64,000 bases of DNA from the NCBI GenBank assembly GCA_964469265.1, contig CAYXYF010000002.1:62001-126000 (forward strand). Direction: 5' to 3'. Numbering within the stretch: position 1 is the stretch's first letter; the number at the start of each line of letters is the position of its first letter. Under the pieces are notes generated by a model. It did not search any database. It saw only the letters and a program-made list of their open reading frames with translations, and was not told where the DNA came from. Shown piece by piece: positions 8,487 to 17,515 of this stretch. The DNA comes from JAEYZS01 sp964469265 (GTDB lineage: Bacteria; Bdellovibrionota; Bdellovibrionia; Bdellovibrionales; JAEYZS01). The position numbers and the translations under genes are program-made.

Positions 8487-9398
8487 TTATTCCTCTTTTA
8501 AAAAATCGATAATCGCTTTCGCTGTTTGTTCGCTGTTATTTTGTGGAAAGAAATGATCTCCCTCAAGAATTTTGAACTCATGAGCATAGCCCTCTTTGCG
8601 TAATTTATTATGAAACGCTTCAAGGTAATCCACAGTGACTGCTTGGTCTTTGTTGCCGCCTAAAATCAGCATATTTAGTTTTGTCTTTGGTGCAGCCCGT
8701 TTATGAGAACTCAGAATATCGAAGTCACGAATTCCCCTCATCGTCGCAAGGGCCGCATCTACTCGAGCATCAATTCTATCTGCACCTCGTGTACTATAGT
8801 GTTCCCAGAAGTTCTGCCTCATATAGGCTTCAGAGATGTATTGAGTCTGTGCATCTATGATGGGGTTTCCAGTCAAAAAGTTATGATCAAGCCGTCTCAA
8901 GTAAGGACCCATCATGATTAAACCCTTGGGCTTAAGAGTCGGATGATTTCCGAGCTGATTTGCTAACGCGTACGCAACCGCTCCACCATAAGAGTGCCCG
9001 ATCAATAATGGGGCATCAAATTGCAACTGATCTATAACCTTTAAGGCATCACGAACATTTGTATTGTAATCAATGGCATAAGGAACTCCGTCTTTAAGAC
9101 TCTTGCCATGGCCATGAAGATCAATTCGAAGTACCGTATACCCCGAATGAATAAAGTGTTTTGTTAAACGATTAAGCTGTATAAGATCATCGCCTAGGCC
9201 GTGGATCAGCAGAATATTGCCTTTGGCATTTTTAGTTTTATCAAGCTGGTAATTTAGAGGTGTCTGGACAATGGTTCTTATGGGGTTATCTTTGAGCGCA
9301 AATATCCGCTGGCAAGTTTTGGCTTGCACAGCTGAAACCGATAAAAACACTGAAATAAAAAACGATACCACCAAATGCCCCTCGAATGAGCAGATCAT
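8487..9398 (-). CDS. Secreted alpha/beta hydrolase (serine lipase/esterase type)
   Basis: A 303-residue alpha/beta-fold hydrolase. A signal peptide occupies about residues 1-26 (hydrophobic core VVSFFISVFLSVSAV, cleavage near VQA-KT), so it probably acts in the periplasm or outside. The triad is clear: nucleophile S136 in GHSYGG, acid D251 in GGNKDQAV and H282 in EGDHFF. The oxyanion region is LLIHGLGDD, and RIDLHGHGKS is the usual strand-turn. The motif set resembles monoacylglycerol lipases or lysophospholipases, but the substrate is open. It is followed at once by a small secreted protein. Confidence 0.85.
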   Translation of the reverse strand: MICSFEGHLVVSFFISVFLSVSAVQAKTCQRIFALKDNPIRTIVQTPLNYQLDKTKNAKGNILLIHGLGDDLIQLNRLTKHFIHSGYTVLRIDLHGHGKSLKDGVPYAIDYNTNVRDALKVIDQLQFDAPLLIGHSYGGAVAYALANQLGNHPTLKPKGLIMMGPYLRRLDHNFLTGNPIIDAQTQYISEAYMRQNFWEHYSTRGADRIDARVDAALATMRGIRDFDILSSHKRAAPKTKLNMLILGGNKDQAVTVDYLEAFHNKLRKEGYAHEFKILEGDHFFPQNNSEQTAKAIIDFLKEE

Positions 9399-9666
9399 AC
9401 GGCAATTGCGCTAAAATAACATCCGATATTTCAAAATTGCCTGACTGGATGGTAATTTAACAGGGACACTGTCTATCAATTCAACAATTAGTATGTAAGA
9501 GTTTTATAGGACGGATGTGATTTCAATATCTCAGACTGTACCATAGCCCCGACACATCGTATCTTATCGAAATGAAGTCACAAAATATCCTTGGGCTTTG
9601 TCTCGTAATACACTTAAACTCTTAACTGATAATTAATCATAATGAGACAGTTCAAAGGAGTTTACT

Positions 9667-10260
9667 GTGAAGTTAAAAGTATTTTTTCAAGCTATAGCAA
9701 TGGCCTCAATTGGCGTTTCAATGTTTGTTTCTCAAGACGTATCTGCTGCAAAACTTGAGGTAGATGCAGCTCACTCGTCAATTACATTTGAAGTAAAACA
9801 TTTGAAGGTCGCAAAAATCCCAGGACGTTTTTCACAATTTTCTGGAACAATCGATCTTAATGAAAAAGACATTACAAAGTCTAAGGTCGACTTCACGGTG
9901 GACGTTGCAAGTATTTATACTGGTGTTGACAAAAGGGACGAGCACTTGCGTTCAGCGGATTTCTTTGATGCAAAAAAACATCCAAAGGCAACCTTCAAAA
10001 GCACAAAGATTACTAAAAAAGATGATAACGAGCTTGTTCTCGAAGGAAACTTACGAATTCGCGGAAAAACTAAAAAAGTTAAGTTTGAAGTTGAGCAACT
10101 TGGAAAAGCCCAAGATCCAACATCAAATACTGAAAAGTTTGTTTTCAAAGCAGAAGGCGAAATCAACCGCAAAGACTTTGGCGTAAACTACGGTCCAGAC
10201 GAAGTCGTTAGCGACAAGGTCGAGCTTGATATTAACCTTGAAACAGTTGCTAAAAAGTAA
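9667..10260 (+). CDS. YceI-family periplasmic lipid-binding protein
   Basis: A 197-residue YceI-domain protein: a signal peptide (about 1-27, cleavage after VSA) and one lipocalin-like barrel thought to bind polyisoprenoid or other amphiphilic molecules. Family hallmarks are LEVDAAHSSITFEVKHL, GRFSQFSGTIDL, DEHLRSADFFDAKKHPKATF and a GEINRKDFGV-type strand near the end. The GTG start at 9667 is preceded by AAAGGAG at a good spacing. It appears monocistronic, flanked by 266 bases upstream and a possible hairpin downstream. Confidence 0.92.
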   Translation: MKLKVFFQAIAMASIGVSMFVSQDVSAAKLEVDAAHSSITFEVKHLKVAKIPGRFSQFSGTIDLNEKDITKSKVDFTVDVASIYTGVDKRDEHLRSADFFDAKKHPKATFKSTKITKKDDNELVLEGNLRIRGKTKKVKFEVEQLGKAQDPTSNTEKFVFKAEGEINRKDFGVNYGPDEVVSDKVELDINLETVAKK

Positions 10261-10277
10261 TCTTTCGTAAAATCGTT

Positions 10278-10307
10278 CTCGGGTCCTTTAACTGAAAGGG
10301 GCCTGAG
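10278..10307 (+). terminator. Possible hairpin terminator after yceI
   Basis: An imperfect stem (CTCGGGTCCTTT with AAAGGGGCCTGAG, including G-U pairs) with a 5-base loop, 17 bases after the yceI stop. No real T-run follows, so its role as a terminator is uncertain. Confidence 0.35.
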
Positions 10308-10422
10308 ATTCAAAATTCTTTGAGCTTTGTTTAGATATTAAAATATTGCAGTATTTCCAATTCAACAAAGCCGTTTCTCAGGTACTATGACTTAGATTTA
10401 AATTTCTAATGACGGAACCTGA

Positions 10423-12153
10423 ATGCGTATTTTAAAAAGCTTGATCTTATTTTACCCTCTTTTTTATTCTCCAGTTTATGCGGCGACTGAAAAAGTTTGC
10501 CCGCACATTACGATCGTTGACGGAAAGCTTGAACTTAATGCAAACGAGAGGATTTTAGTTTGCGGAGCTTCGGAAGGAGCTTGGGAAAGCGTACCCGTTG
10601 AGCAATCAATAATCTTATTAAGAAACATAGCTCTAAATCTCGGATACCGTAACCCACAATTTGAAACAACCGATGATTCCTTAGAGATCACCTTAGGGGA
10701 GCGCACAGAAATTCAGTCTCTAGAAATTCAAGGCGCCGAGGAAATTCTAAACCCAGACAAAAAAAGGAAGGCCGTTAAAGAGCCTTTAACGAGCGAGGTT
10801 TTAAATGAGATTGAAACCTGGGCCAACTTACAAGTGCAAAGTAATGGCCACGCTTGCACAACCGTTGATGTTAGCGCACAACTCTGGGACGGAGTCGTGC
10901 TGGTTAAAACAAATCTTGATACGCCCAAGGTTTTTGGAAAGTTAGTGTCCGATGATCTTGATGGTCTAGATCCTCGAATCTTAGAAAGGTACCAACCTTT
11001 TGAAGTCGGCGATCCCTACGATATTCGAAAAAAACAAATTATGGTCTCTCGGATTTTGTCTGACGGTTTAATCGAGAGCGCCTATTTCACTACTGATTGC
11101 GTAGGCAATGAGGCTAACCTTGAGCTTCATACCTCAGTAGGAAAGCCACATATTTTAAGGTTTAGTGTAGGAGCTTCAACAGAAGAGTTTCCTTTTGTTG
11201 ATGTTTCCTACCGCGATACCCGCTTAGATGATCAGGCCTCTTCTTACCTCGCGAATCTTCACCTCTCTCCCAGGCTTTTGAGTGTAAGTATTAATTCAAC
11301 TTTCTTTAGATTTCCGACCTCGAAGAAAGCTTATTTAGGCCCACGCTTTGTAGCCTCAAAAGAGTCTGAAGAATCTTACGCAACTTATAGCGCGAAAGCG
11401 GGTATTGATATTGGACGCAAATGGGACGCCTGGAACGTGAGATGGGATACACGCATTGGTCCCACCTACAATTACACCAACACCATAAGAGGAATTGGGC
11501 CAACTGATGAAACTTATCCTTCCTTAGATGGATCAGTCTCTTTAATGAGTCATGGTTATGAATTTACGATTGCCGAGCAGTCTCGCGGTTGGATATCGCA
11601 GTTTGATTATCGCGGACGGAGCTCTGACATTGATGCTGACTCGAGCCTAAGTCGATATGAGCTTTCATTTAAACACCTCTGGAACATTGGTAACTATTTT
11701 CCACCTTTATTTGTTTTAGGGACAAGAATTGAAACCACTGCGGTAGATGTTTCAGTTCCAAACACGTCATCACACGCCAATGCAATTCCAACAGATGATA
11801 AGGTTTATCTTGGCGGAGATGAAAACTTAAGAGGCTTTTCAAGACAGCAGATCGACAATAACGGTTTGGGATACTTAACTTCTGCCTATTTGGGCTTCGA
11901 ATTAAGACTCGTCGAAGAACTGCCCTTTAAGCTCCAACCTTTTTTACTATATGATATTGCAAAAGTAGGGAATCGAAACTTTACTTTAGAAGACACTCTT
12001 TATACATCCTCAGGACTTGGAATCAGATGGGCCTCTCCTTTTGGGACCTTAAGAGGATCAATCGCAAAAGGGAATATTTATAATATTGATCCAGAATCGG
12101 TTCTTTATCCCGAGGAATGGGTGGTATTTTTTAGCTTTGGTCAGGAGTTTTAA
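10423..12153 (+). CDS. tamA: TamA-like Omp85-family outer-membrane barrel
   Basis: A 576-residue Omp85-superfamily protein: signal peptide (1-20, ending VYA), POTRA-like periplasmic repeats (about 35-240) and a C-terminal 16-strand barrel. The barrel shows the lid-lock loop motif GGDENLRGF (about residues 460-468, equivalent to VRGF/Y) and the usual last strands, GLGIRWASPFGTLRGSIA and a final Phe (FSFGQEF). Three or so POTRA-like units and a partner tamB gene one base downstream support TamA rather than BamA. With TamB it should move or insert envelope material (outer-membrane proteins or phospholipids). Cys residues at about 26 and 47 suggest a disulfide at the N-terminus. Confidence 0.85.
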   Translation: MRILKSLILFYPLFYSPVYAATEKVCPHITIVDGKLELNANERILVCGASEGAWESVPVEQSIILLRNIALNLGYRNPQFETTDDSLEITLGERTEIQSLEIQGAEEILNPDKKRKAVKEPLTSEVLNEIETWANLQVQSNGHACTTVDVSAQLWDGVVLVKTNLDTPKVFGKLVSDDLDGLDPRILERYQPFEVGDPYDIRKKQIMVSRILSDGLIESAYFTTDCVGNEANLELHTSVGKPHILRFSVGASTEEFPFVDVSYRDTRLDDQASSYLANLHLSPRLLSVSINSTFFRFPTSKKAYLGPRFVASKESEESYATYSAKAGIDIGRKWDAWNVRWDTRIGPTYNYTNTIRGIGPTDETYPSLDGSVSLMSHGYEFTIAEQSRGWISQFDYRGRSSDIDADSSLSRYELSFKHLWNIGNYFPPLFVLGTRIETTAVDVSVPNTSSHANAIPTDDKVYLGGDENLRGFSRQQIDNNGLGYLTSAYLGFELRLVEELPFKLQPFLLYDIAKVGNRNFTLEDTLYTSSGLGIRWASPFGTLRGSIAKGNIYNIDPESVLYPEEWVVFFSFGQEF

Positions 12154-12154
12154 C

Positions 12155-14476
12155 ATGCGAAAAAGCACCCTGAAGACCATTTTTATCGTTATCTCATCAT
12201 TGATCACAGTGGTGCTCATTGCGGCTGGTGCTGCTTCTATTTGGGCTTTTAATAATCCAGTGGACGCATTCAAAGCTGTTCAAAAGTATATTTTACCTGA
12301 GGACCTCAGCATCACTTGGGATACCTTAGAAATTGATACAAAGTATGAAGGCGGTTTAAATTTCTCTTTTGATCTTGTTTCAGAGGACTTTAAACTTCAA
12401 AAATCTGAGCCCGAGCTATCGGCAACTTTTAATAACATCATCATCCATGCGACTTTATATTTTTCAAAAAATCGACCTCACGACCTTCACAAAATCGAAA
12501 TTATTTCAGAGGATGCAATAAGCTTTAAGCCATCAGATCAACCGCAGGAAAATCAAGATGAACAAAGCTTTTACCAACAGGTACAAAATCCTATTGATCA
12601 GATTAATTATCTGAAAGAAAAAGTTAAGTTTGGCGAACTCAATATTAATCTACCAGTAATTCAAATTGCATCAACATCACCTTTGACTTTATCACTTCAG
12701 GCAAAAAAAGAAGATAATGAGCAAATAGCTCTCGGTGCAAGCTTAGACTCTCAAGCCTACAAGGTGGATTTAAGTGCAACCTTGTTCCCTCAAGCAGAAG
12801 ACGCGCCCCTTTTATCCAGCGAGGTCAATTTCTCGGCAGCGCTTTTGGAATCTGCTCTCACAATAAAAGCGTTTCATAAACCAAATGAAGTTACAGTTTC
12901 ACTTGCTGGTGAACTCAGAACGAAAAATAACAACCCTCTTCAAGCAAACCCACAAGCCCAGATTGTGCTAACCGAAGATGAAGTCACCCTTAACCTTGAA
13001 ACCAATGCCAAAGGTCAAATAGGTCCATTTAAAGAATTAAAGGATATAAAAGTCTCTGCTACGATACCTCAAACCGATGACGTCTTATGGAGCGAAGAGG
13101 CGTCTAACTCAACTGTATCTTCTTCTGTCGACTTATTATTTATTAACCAGCGGATTATTAGACAGATTGAACAATCGTGCTCTTGCCAGCTTCCAAAGAG
13201 TGTTACAATTACTCTTGATAGCGAGTTTTGGCTATCACGCTTGATGTCTAAAACTCAAGACACACAAGACGTTGCAAATATTAAAGTTGAAATTGAAAAG
13301 ATTGAAAACAAATTATTTGATATTGAGCTTTTAGCGGAACTGCTGATTCAAAAAGAAAATACACAATACTTTTTTACACCAAATCTTAACAGTACAATTG
13401 ATATATCAAGCTTTCAATCCGTCGTGCAAATTCTTGGGTCTAATAATATTTTAATCCCTACTCCACTGAACCTGTTAGACGGACGTCTTAGTATCCGCAG
13501 CCGTGGCACCGCGGAGGCCACATCGCAGTTTTCTGAGATTCCCCTAGAAATTGCATTAGATCTCGCATCAAAGGAACAGAAGGTTAAGCTCACTACCACG
13601 GCGGTAATGAGTCTTCACCGAACACTTCAAAGAGCAGACTTAACAGTTCAGGCTAATATTGATGCGATCAATCTCATTTTACCGCCTCTTGATCCCATAC
13701 GTGGAACACCTCGTGTGGTGAAAGATGCACGGATTTTGCAAACACCAAAAAAAGCAAAGAAATCAAAGTTTCAGATGAATTTAGAGTTTGATGTAAAAAC
13801 AAATAGCGACGGTGCTGTAAAATTGTTCCATGAGTACTTCCAACCGCATCTTCCCGTCACTCTGAACTTAACGAGTGCCCCTAACGGAAACTCTTTTTTG
13901 AAAGTTGAACCTTTTGATATTGTTTATCTTAGAAGAAAGGTCTCTGTAAATAGATTGATTTTGGATTTAGGACAAGCCGAAGAGGAAGTTATTCCTATTG
14001 ATGCCAGACTTCAGGTCGATCAAACTCAGTACACCGTTTTTATCGATATAAAAGGAAGTTTGAAAGAGCCACAGATTGTTTTAAGTAGCGAACCTGCGCT
14101 CTCCGAAGATGACATCGTTGCGGTCTTACTCTATGACCAAACACGATCAGAACTTGGCGCAGGTGATGCAGAAAACTCTGCAGGTGTACAATCGGCCATA
14201 GCTGATAGAGCCATTGGGCTTTTTGGCCTCTGGGCATTTGCAGCAACGCCGATTAAGCGCTTTTCATATAACCCCGTTACGAAAGTTTACTCCGCTGCCA
14301 TAGAGGTTTCAGATAGTGTGACAGCAGAAATTGGGACAAACTGGGAAGAAACAACAAATCTTGAGCTTCATAAAAGGCTATCACGAAGATGGGTCCTGAC
14401 GGCGGCATGGACCCCCGCTACGACGGACACAAAAGAAACACAAAAACTCATGCTTCAATGGGAAAAAAGATTTTAG
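12155..14476 (+). CDS. tamB: TamB-like (DUF490) envelope-spanning protein
   Basis: A 773-residue partner of the preceding Omp85 protein. The ATG at 12155 is chosen because AGGAG sits 7 bases upstream and the protein then opens with an N-terminal membrane anchor (MRKSTLKTIFIVISSLITVV then LIAAGAASIWAF). A long beta-repeat, AsmA/TamB-type body follows. The C-terminal DUF490 domain shows the typical IDARLQVDQTQYTVFIDIKG and LKEPQIVLSSEPALSEDDIVA followed by VLLYDQT. It is shorter than E. coli TamB (about 1,260 aa), so the periplasmic beta-groove would be shorter. One base separates it from tamA. The final 4 bases overlap a convergent gene. Confidence 0.88.
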   Translation: MRKSTLKTIFIVISSLITVVLIAAGAASIWAFNNPVDAFKAVQKYILPEDLSITWDTLEIDTKYEGGLNFSFDLVSEDFKLQKSEPELSATFNNIIIHATLYFSKNRPHDLHKIEIISEDAISFKPSDQPQENQDEQSFYQQVQNPIDQINYLKEKVKFGELNINLPVIQIASTSPLTLSLQAKKEDNEQIALGASLDSQAYKVDLSATLFPQAEDAPLLSSEVNFSAALLESALTIKAFHKPNEVTVSLAGELRTKNNNPLQANPQAQIVLTEDEVTLNLETNAKGQIGPFKELKDIKVSATIPQTDDVLWSEEASNSTVSSSVDLLFINQRIIRQIEQSCSCQLPKSVTITLDSEFWLSRLMSKTQDTQDVANIKVEIEKIENKLFDIELLAELLIQKENTQYFFTPNLNSTIDISSFQSVVQILGSNNILIPTPLNLLDGRLSIRSRGTAEATSQFSEIPLEIALDLASKEQKVKLTTTAVMSLHRTLQRADLTVQANIDAINLILPPLDPIRGTPRVVKDARILQTPKKAKKSKFQMNLEFDVKTNSDGAVKLFHEYFQPHLPVTLNLTSAPNGNSFLKVEPFDIVYLRRKVSVNRLILDLGQAEEEVIPIDARLQVDQTQYTVFIDIKGSLKEPQIVLSSEPALSEDDIVAVLLYDQTRSELGAGDAENSAGVQSAIADRAIGLFGLWAFAATPIKRFSYNPVTKVYSAAIEVSDSVTAEIGTNWEETTNLELHKRLSRRWVLTAAWTPATTDTKETQKLMLQWEKRF

Positions 14477-14898
14477 TGCATGGAGCGGATAACAGGAGTT
14501 CTTCCAGAGATTGGAAATTGGCTGCGTCGAATGACATCGTACTCACAGACATCAATATTGCCAGTTTCGTCTCTTGAGCAAAACATCGCCAGATCTCGAC
14601 CAGAGCTTATAGTTTTTTGAAGGAAATCAATGAGAGCGGCCTTGGATCTGAATCCTAAAGTTTTAATTTCATCTAATCGCAATACCAAACCTCCCATACT
14701 GACGTAGCTATCCGAGCTGTTGAGTTGTTCGTTTAAAGATTGCAAATGAGAAATATCGACTTGGCTTGTATAGGAGCCATTCACATAAATTCCGATAAGA
14801 GCGCTTCGATCTTCAGAAACGCTACTCGTTTTTTTTATGTTACCGGCAAACAAGTCGAGAGAAAATAAAGTCAGGATAAGTGCAATCAAAATCTTCAT
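14473..14898 (-). CDS. Hypothetical small secreted protein (141 aa)
   Basis: No family recognised. The ATG at 14898 has AAAGGAG 6 bases upstream, and a signal peptide begins there (MKILIALILTLFSLDLFAGN, cleavage after LFA). The mature 123 residues contain two Cys (MFCSRD and DVCEYD), a likely disulfide, and a region GGLVLRLDEIKTLGFRSKAA that looks helical. It is a monocistronic gene convergent with tamB. Confidence 0.6.
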   Translation of the reverse strand: MKILIALILTLFSLDLFAGNIKKTSSVSEDRSALIGIYVNGSYTSQVDISHLQSLNEQLNSSDSYVSMGGLVLRLDEIKTLGFRSKAALIDFLQKTISSGRDLAMFCSRDETGNIDVCEYDVIRRSQFPISGRTPVIRSMH

Positions 14899-15120
14899 CG
14901 TGTTCTCCTTTGAGGTGCTTAAGCGCAAAAATCGGCAACCAGTGACAAAAAAAGTAGTGCTAAGCTCAATGTCAGCCTACTTACAAGGCAACCACATGCA
15001 AGAAATGCAATGACTATACCCGGAAAAAGAATCGTAAGTGTCCGAATTACGGAATAAAAAAAATTGTTAGAACTTAGAAATGCTTGCATCGCAGTTGCTT
15101 CTCAAGCAGAGTCTTCTACG

Positions 15121-16641
15121 ATGAATTCATTTGAACAACTTCTACAAGAAAAATTTAATCTCAAAGATTTCAGGCTTGGGCAAAAAGAAATTATTAAGAC
15201 TGTATTGGATAAAAATGATGCACTAGCCGTTTTACCTACTGGTGGGGGCAAGTCTCTGTGCTATCAGTACCCTGCAGTTTATAGGCAGGGTTTGGTCGTC
15301 GTTGTTTCACCTCTGATTGCTCTGATGAAAGATCAAGTGCAATCACTTAAAAGACAAGGCATCCCAGCAGGATGTCTTTACTCTGGCCAAAGTGTTGATG
15401 AGAAAAAATACGTTTTCAGTGAAATGAATAAAGGTGGAAGCTTTATTCTTTATCTCTCTCCAGAAAGAGTTCAAAAGGAAGGTTTTCAGAAATGGATTGC
15501 CAAAAGAAACATCGTGCTTTTTGCAATCGATGAATCTCATTGTGTTTCTCAGTGGGGACACGATTTTAGAGAAGAATATAGCCAACTCAACATCTTAAAG
15601 AAACTGCGCCCCGATGTACCAATCCTCGCTTTAACAGCTTCTGCAACACCTCTTGTCTTAAATGATATTGCAAAGAATTTACAGCTTAAAAAACCCGTCA
15701 AAATGGTTCACGGATTCTACCGACCAAATCTTTATTATCAGGTGGAGCACTGTTTTGATGATAACGAAAAAGCTCTATTACTTGTTCAAGCGATTAAACA
15801 AAATCCTGAGGGAAGGGTTTTAGTTTATTGCGGAACCAGAAGAGCTGCAGAGGAAGTTTCTTTCTTTTTGAGTGAGCAATTCTCACAGGTTGAATATTAT
15901 CATGCAGGCTTACCGACTGCGGAGCGAACTCGCATTCAGGATTTATATATCGAAAGCGAAATTAGAATTCTTGTGGCTACAAATGCTTTTGGAATGGGAA
16001 TTGACCAACCTGATGTAAGGCTGGTTGTCCATTATCAAATGCCAGCAAATATTGACTCCCTCTATCAAGAGATGGGACGCGCTGGACGAGATGAAAAAGA
16101 ATCAACGTGTCTTATGCTGTACTCAAAAAAAGATAAGGGCCTTCAATCTTTTTTTATTCAATCCTCTGATGCCCCCTACAGTATTAAGGAGTTAAGATAT
16201 AGAAACCTCGACACATTAGTTGATTACTCAGAGGGCAGCGAATGCAGACATTCAGAAATTTTGACTTACTATAAAGATTCTCAAAGGATCACCAACTGCG
16301 GGCACTGTGACGTTTGCGATCCAGAGTCATCTCGCAGGATCCAACGAGTGGATTTTGTGCCTTCTCCGAGCGTGAAAATTAAAAAGACAAGAATTAAAAA
16401 AGTCTCTACTACCGATGTCGTCATGGATCTGATCCAAGAGGAACGTTTCAAAGCATTAAAAGTTTGGAGAAAATCCAAAGCGCAAGAACTCGACATACCA
16501 GCCTTTGTCGTCTTTAGTGATAAAACCCTAAGAGATATCGCCATCAAAAACCCACAAAACCTCGATCAACTCAAAACCATCCACGGCATAGGCGAAACCA
16601 AACTTCAAAAATTCGGCCAAGACATCCTCTCCCTCAAATAG
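15121..16641 (+). CDS. recQ: RecQ-family DNA helicase
   Basis: A 506-residue 3'-5' superfamily 2 helicase for recombination and fork repair. The motifs are all present: Walker A LPTGGGKS (K44), SPLIALMKDQV, DESHCVSQWGHDFR (137-150), LTASATP, VYCGTRRAAEEVS, and ATNAFGMGIDQPDVRLVVHY with QEMGRAGRD. The zinc module is C(R)H...CGHCDVC. Only a short basic linker follows before a C-terminal HRDC domain (about 435-506), so the winged-helix part of the RQC region appears to be absent (E. coli RecQ has about 100 residues there). The ATG at 15121 is preferred over a TTG 57 bases upstream, since family alignments begin near FxxLLQEKFNLKDFRLGQ. Its Shine-Dalgarno is weak. Confidence 0.92.
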   Translation: MNSFEQLLQEKFNLKDFRLGQKEIIKTVLDKNDALAVLPTGGGKSLCYQYPAVYRQGLVVVVSPLIALMKDQVQSLKRQGIPAGCLYSGQSVDEKKYVFSEMNKGGSFILYLSPERVQKEGFQKWIAKRNIVLFAIDESHCVSQWGHDFREEYSQLNILKKLRPDVPILALTASATPLVLNDIAKNLQLKKPVKMVHGFYRPNLYYQVEHCFDDNEKALLLVQAIKQNPEGRVLVYCGTRRAAEEVSFFLSEQFSQVEYYHAGLPTAERTRIQDLYIESEIRILVATNAFGMGIDQPDVRLVVHYQMPANIDSLYQEMGRAGRDEKESTCLMLYSKKDKGLQSFFIQSSDAPYSIKELRYRNLDTLVDYSEGSECRHSEILTYYKDSQRITNCGHCDVCDPESSRRIQRVDFVPSPSVKIKKTRIKKVSTTDVVMDLIQEERFKALKVWRKSKAQELDIPAFVVFSDKTLRDIAIKNPQNLDQLKTIHGIGETKLQKFGQDILSLK

Positions 16642-16658
16642 GTACGCCGTACCTTTTT
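16641..16658 (+). terminator. Short hairpin terminator after recQ
   Basis: GGTAC-GCC-GTACC followed by five T, immediately after the recQ stop codon. The stem is short (5 bp) but the position and T-run fit. Confidence 0.5.
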
Positions 16659-16727
16659 GTCTAGGCCCGCGTTATGGACGATGTTCATGTGTCTGGCTGG
16701 CCTTCGCTTCGCGCTTCCTGCCCTCAA

Positions 16728-16785
16728 CTTTTGCCTTTAGGCAAAAGCGGCCTTCGCCGTCCAAATTTAGCTTCCTGCTAAATTT
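16728..16785. repeat. Two tandem perfect hairpins between recQ and tRNA-Gln
   Basis: CTTTTGCC-TTTA-GGCAAAAG (16728-16747, 8-bp stem) is followed 15 bases later by AAATTTAGC-TTCCT-GCTAAATTT (16763-16785, 9-bp stem). The surrounding 16699-16760 also repeats the words CCTTCGC and CTTCCTG. No coding potential fits. It looks like a structured intergenic repeat unit or a small structured RNA rather than a terminator, as neither stem is followed by a T-run. Confidence 0.6.
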
Positions 16786-16830
16786 GTCGAACCGACCTTT
16801 GTTCCATTCCCGGAACCGCATTCAATTGTA

Positions 16831-16872
16831 AAAATAAAAAAGCCAACCGTTTGGGTTGGCTTTTTTATTTTT
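16831..16872 (-). terminator. Rho-independent terminator of tRNA-Gln
   Basis: A perfect inverted repeat: AAAATAAAAAAGCCAACC on one side and GGTTGGCTTTTTTATTTT on the other, with a 5-base loop. It begins 5 bases below the encoded CCA end of the tRNA. The A/T runs on both sides let it stop transcription from either direction. Confidence 0.9.
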
Positions 16873-16876
16873 AGAA

Positions 16877-16951
16877 TGGATGGGGTGACAGGATTCGAAC
16901 CTGTGGATGACGGAATCAAAATCCGTTGGCTTACCGCTTGCCGACACCCCA
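16877..16951 (-). tRNA. tRNA-Gln, anticodon TTG
   Basis: A complete cloverleaf on the minus strand: 7-bp acceptor TGGGGTG/CACCCCA (with the U1-A72 pair used by GlnRS), 3-bp D stem GGC/GCC, anticodon stem ACGGA/TCCGT with loop TTTTGAT (anticodon TTG), 5-base variable loop, and T stem ACAGG/CCTGT with loop TTCGAAT. The 3' CCA is encoded (16879-16877). The discriminator base is U73, whereas E. coli tRNA-Gln has G73. It is a single tRNA gene with its own terminator. Confidence 0.95.
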
Positions 16952-17059
16952 ACATAGGTGAAATTAAGATCTCAAATTACGGATTTTATGGTCTAAAATC
17001 AATGATTTCTCGTCATAGACGCGAGGCGTATGTTGCTGGTCACGTTGGCAATTCGTCTT

Positions 17060-17509
17060 TTACTGATCTTCTCTGAGGAAAATATCGATCTTTTTGTTGA
17101 TGTGCTCAACTAATTTTAGTGCTTCTTCCAATTTCTTGGCTGGAATGTCGATATCTAGTTTTTTCATTTGTGTGATCTCTTGATCCTGCATGTTTTTAAA
17201 GGCTTTTTTGCCTTCCCCTGTGAGCTCGATAATCATGGATTTTTTATGGAATGGGTTGGGTTTCGTTTCGGCCCAACCCAGTTTAATCATTTGGTCTACC
17301 ATGACCTGAACGCTTTGACGGCTTAAATGTCTTATCTTTGCTAAATGAGGAACCGTCATCCCGCCTTGGTCGTTTAAGATCTCGATGACTCCACGGACGC
17401 CTACAGATAGGTCAGAGCCCTTATGGACAAACTCCACGCCCTTTTTTAAGAGTTGGTAGTTTATTCTTATCTCTTTTAATAGATCAGCTAGTATGGCTTC
17501 TTTATTCAT
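17060..17509 (-). CDS. MarR-family transcriptional regulator
   Basis: A 149-residue winged-helix regulator. The DNA-binding domain (about 35-105) shows the MarR layout: VRGVIEILNDQGGMTVPHLA, then the recognition helix KIRHLSRQSVQVMVDQMIKLG, then the wing WAETKPNPFHKKSMIIELTG. Helical arms on both sides form the dimer interface (the C-terminal arm is about 110-149). The effector and target are unknown. The gene has a perfect consensus promoter whose -10 ends 6 bases before the ATG, so the mRNA should be almost leaderless, with no Shine-Dalgarno. A palindrome overlaps the -35, which suggests autoregulation. No obvious target gene is co-transcribed. Confidence 0.88.
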   Translation of the reverse strand: MNKEAILADLLKEIRINYQLLKKGVEFVHKGSDLSVGVRGVIEILNDQGGMTVPHLAKIRHLSRQSVQVMVDQMIKLGWAETKPNPFHKKSMIIELTGEGKKAFKNMQDQEITQMKKLDIDIPAKKLEEALKLVEHINKKIDIFLREDQ

Positions 17510-17515
17510 GTCCCT

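Noticed and set aside
16876..17076. Plus-strand open frame across the tRNA
   Set aside because: It reads through the tRNA-Gln gene and has no domain.
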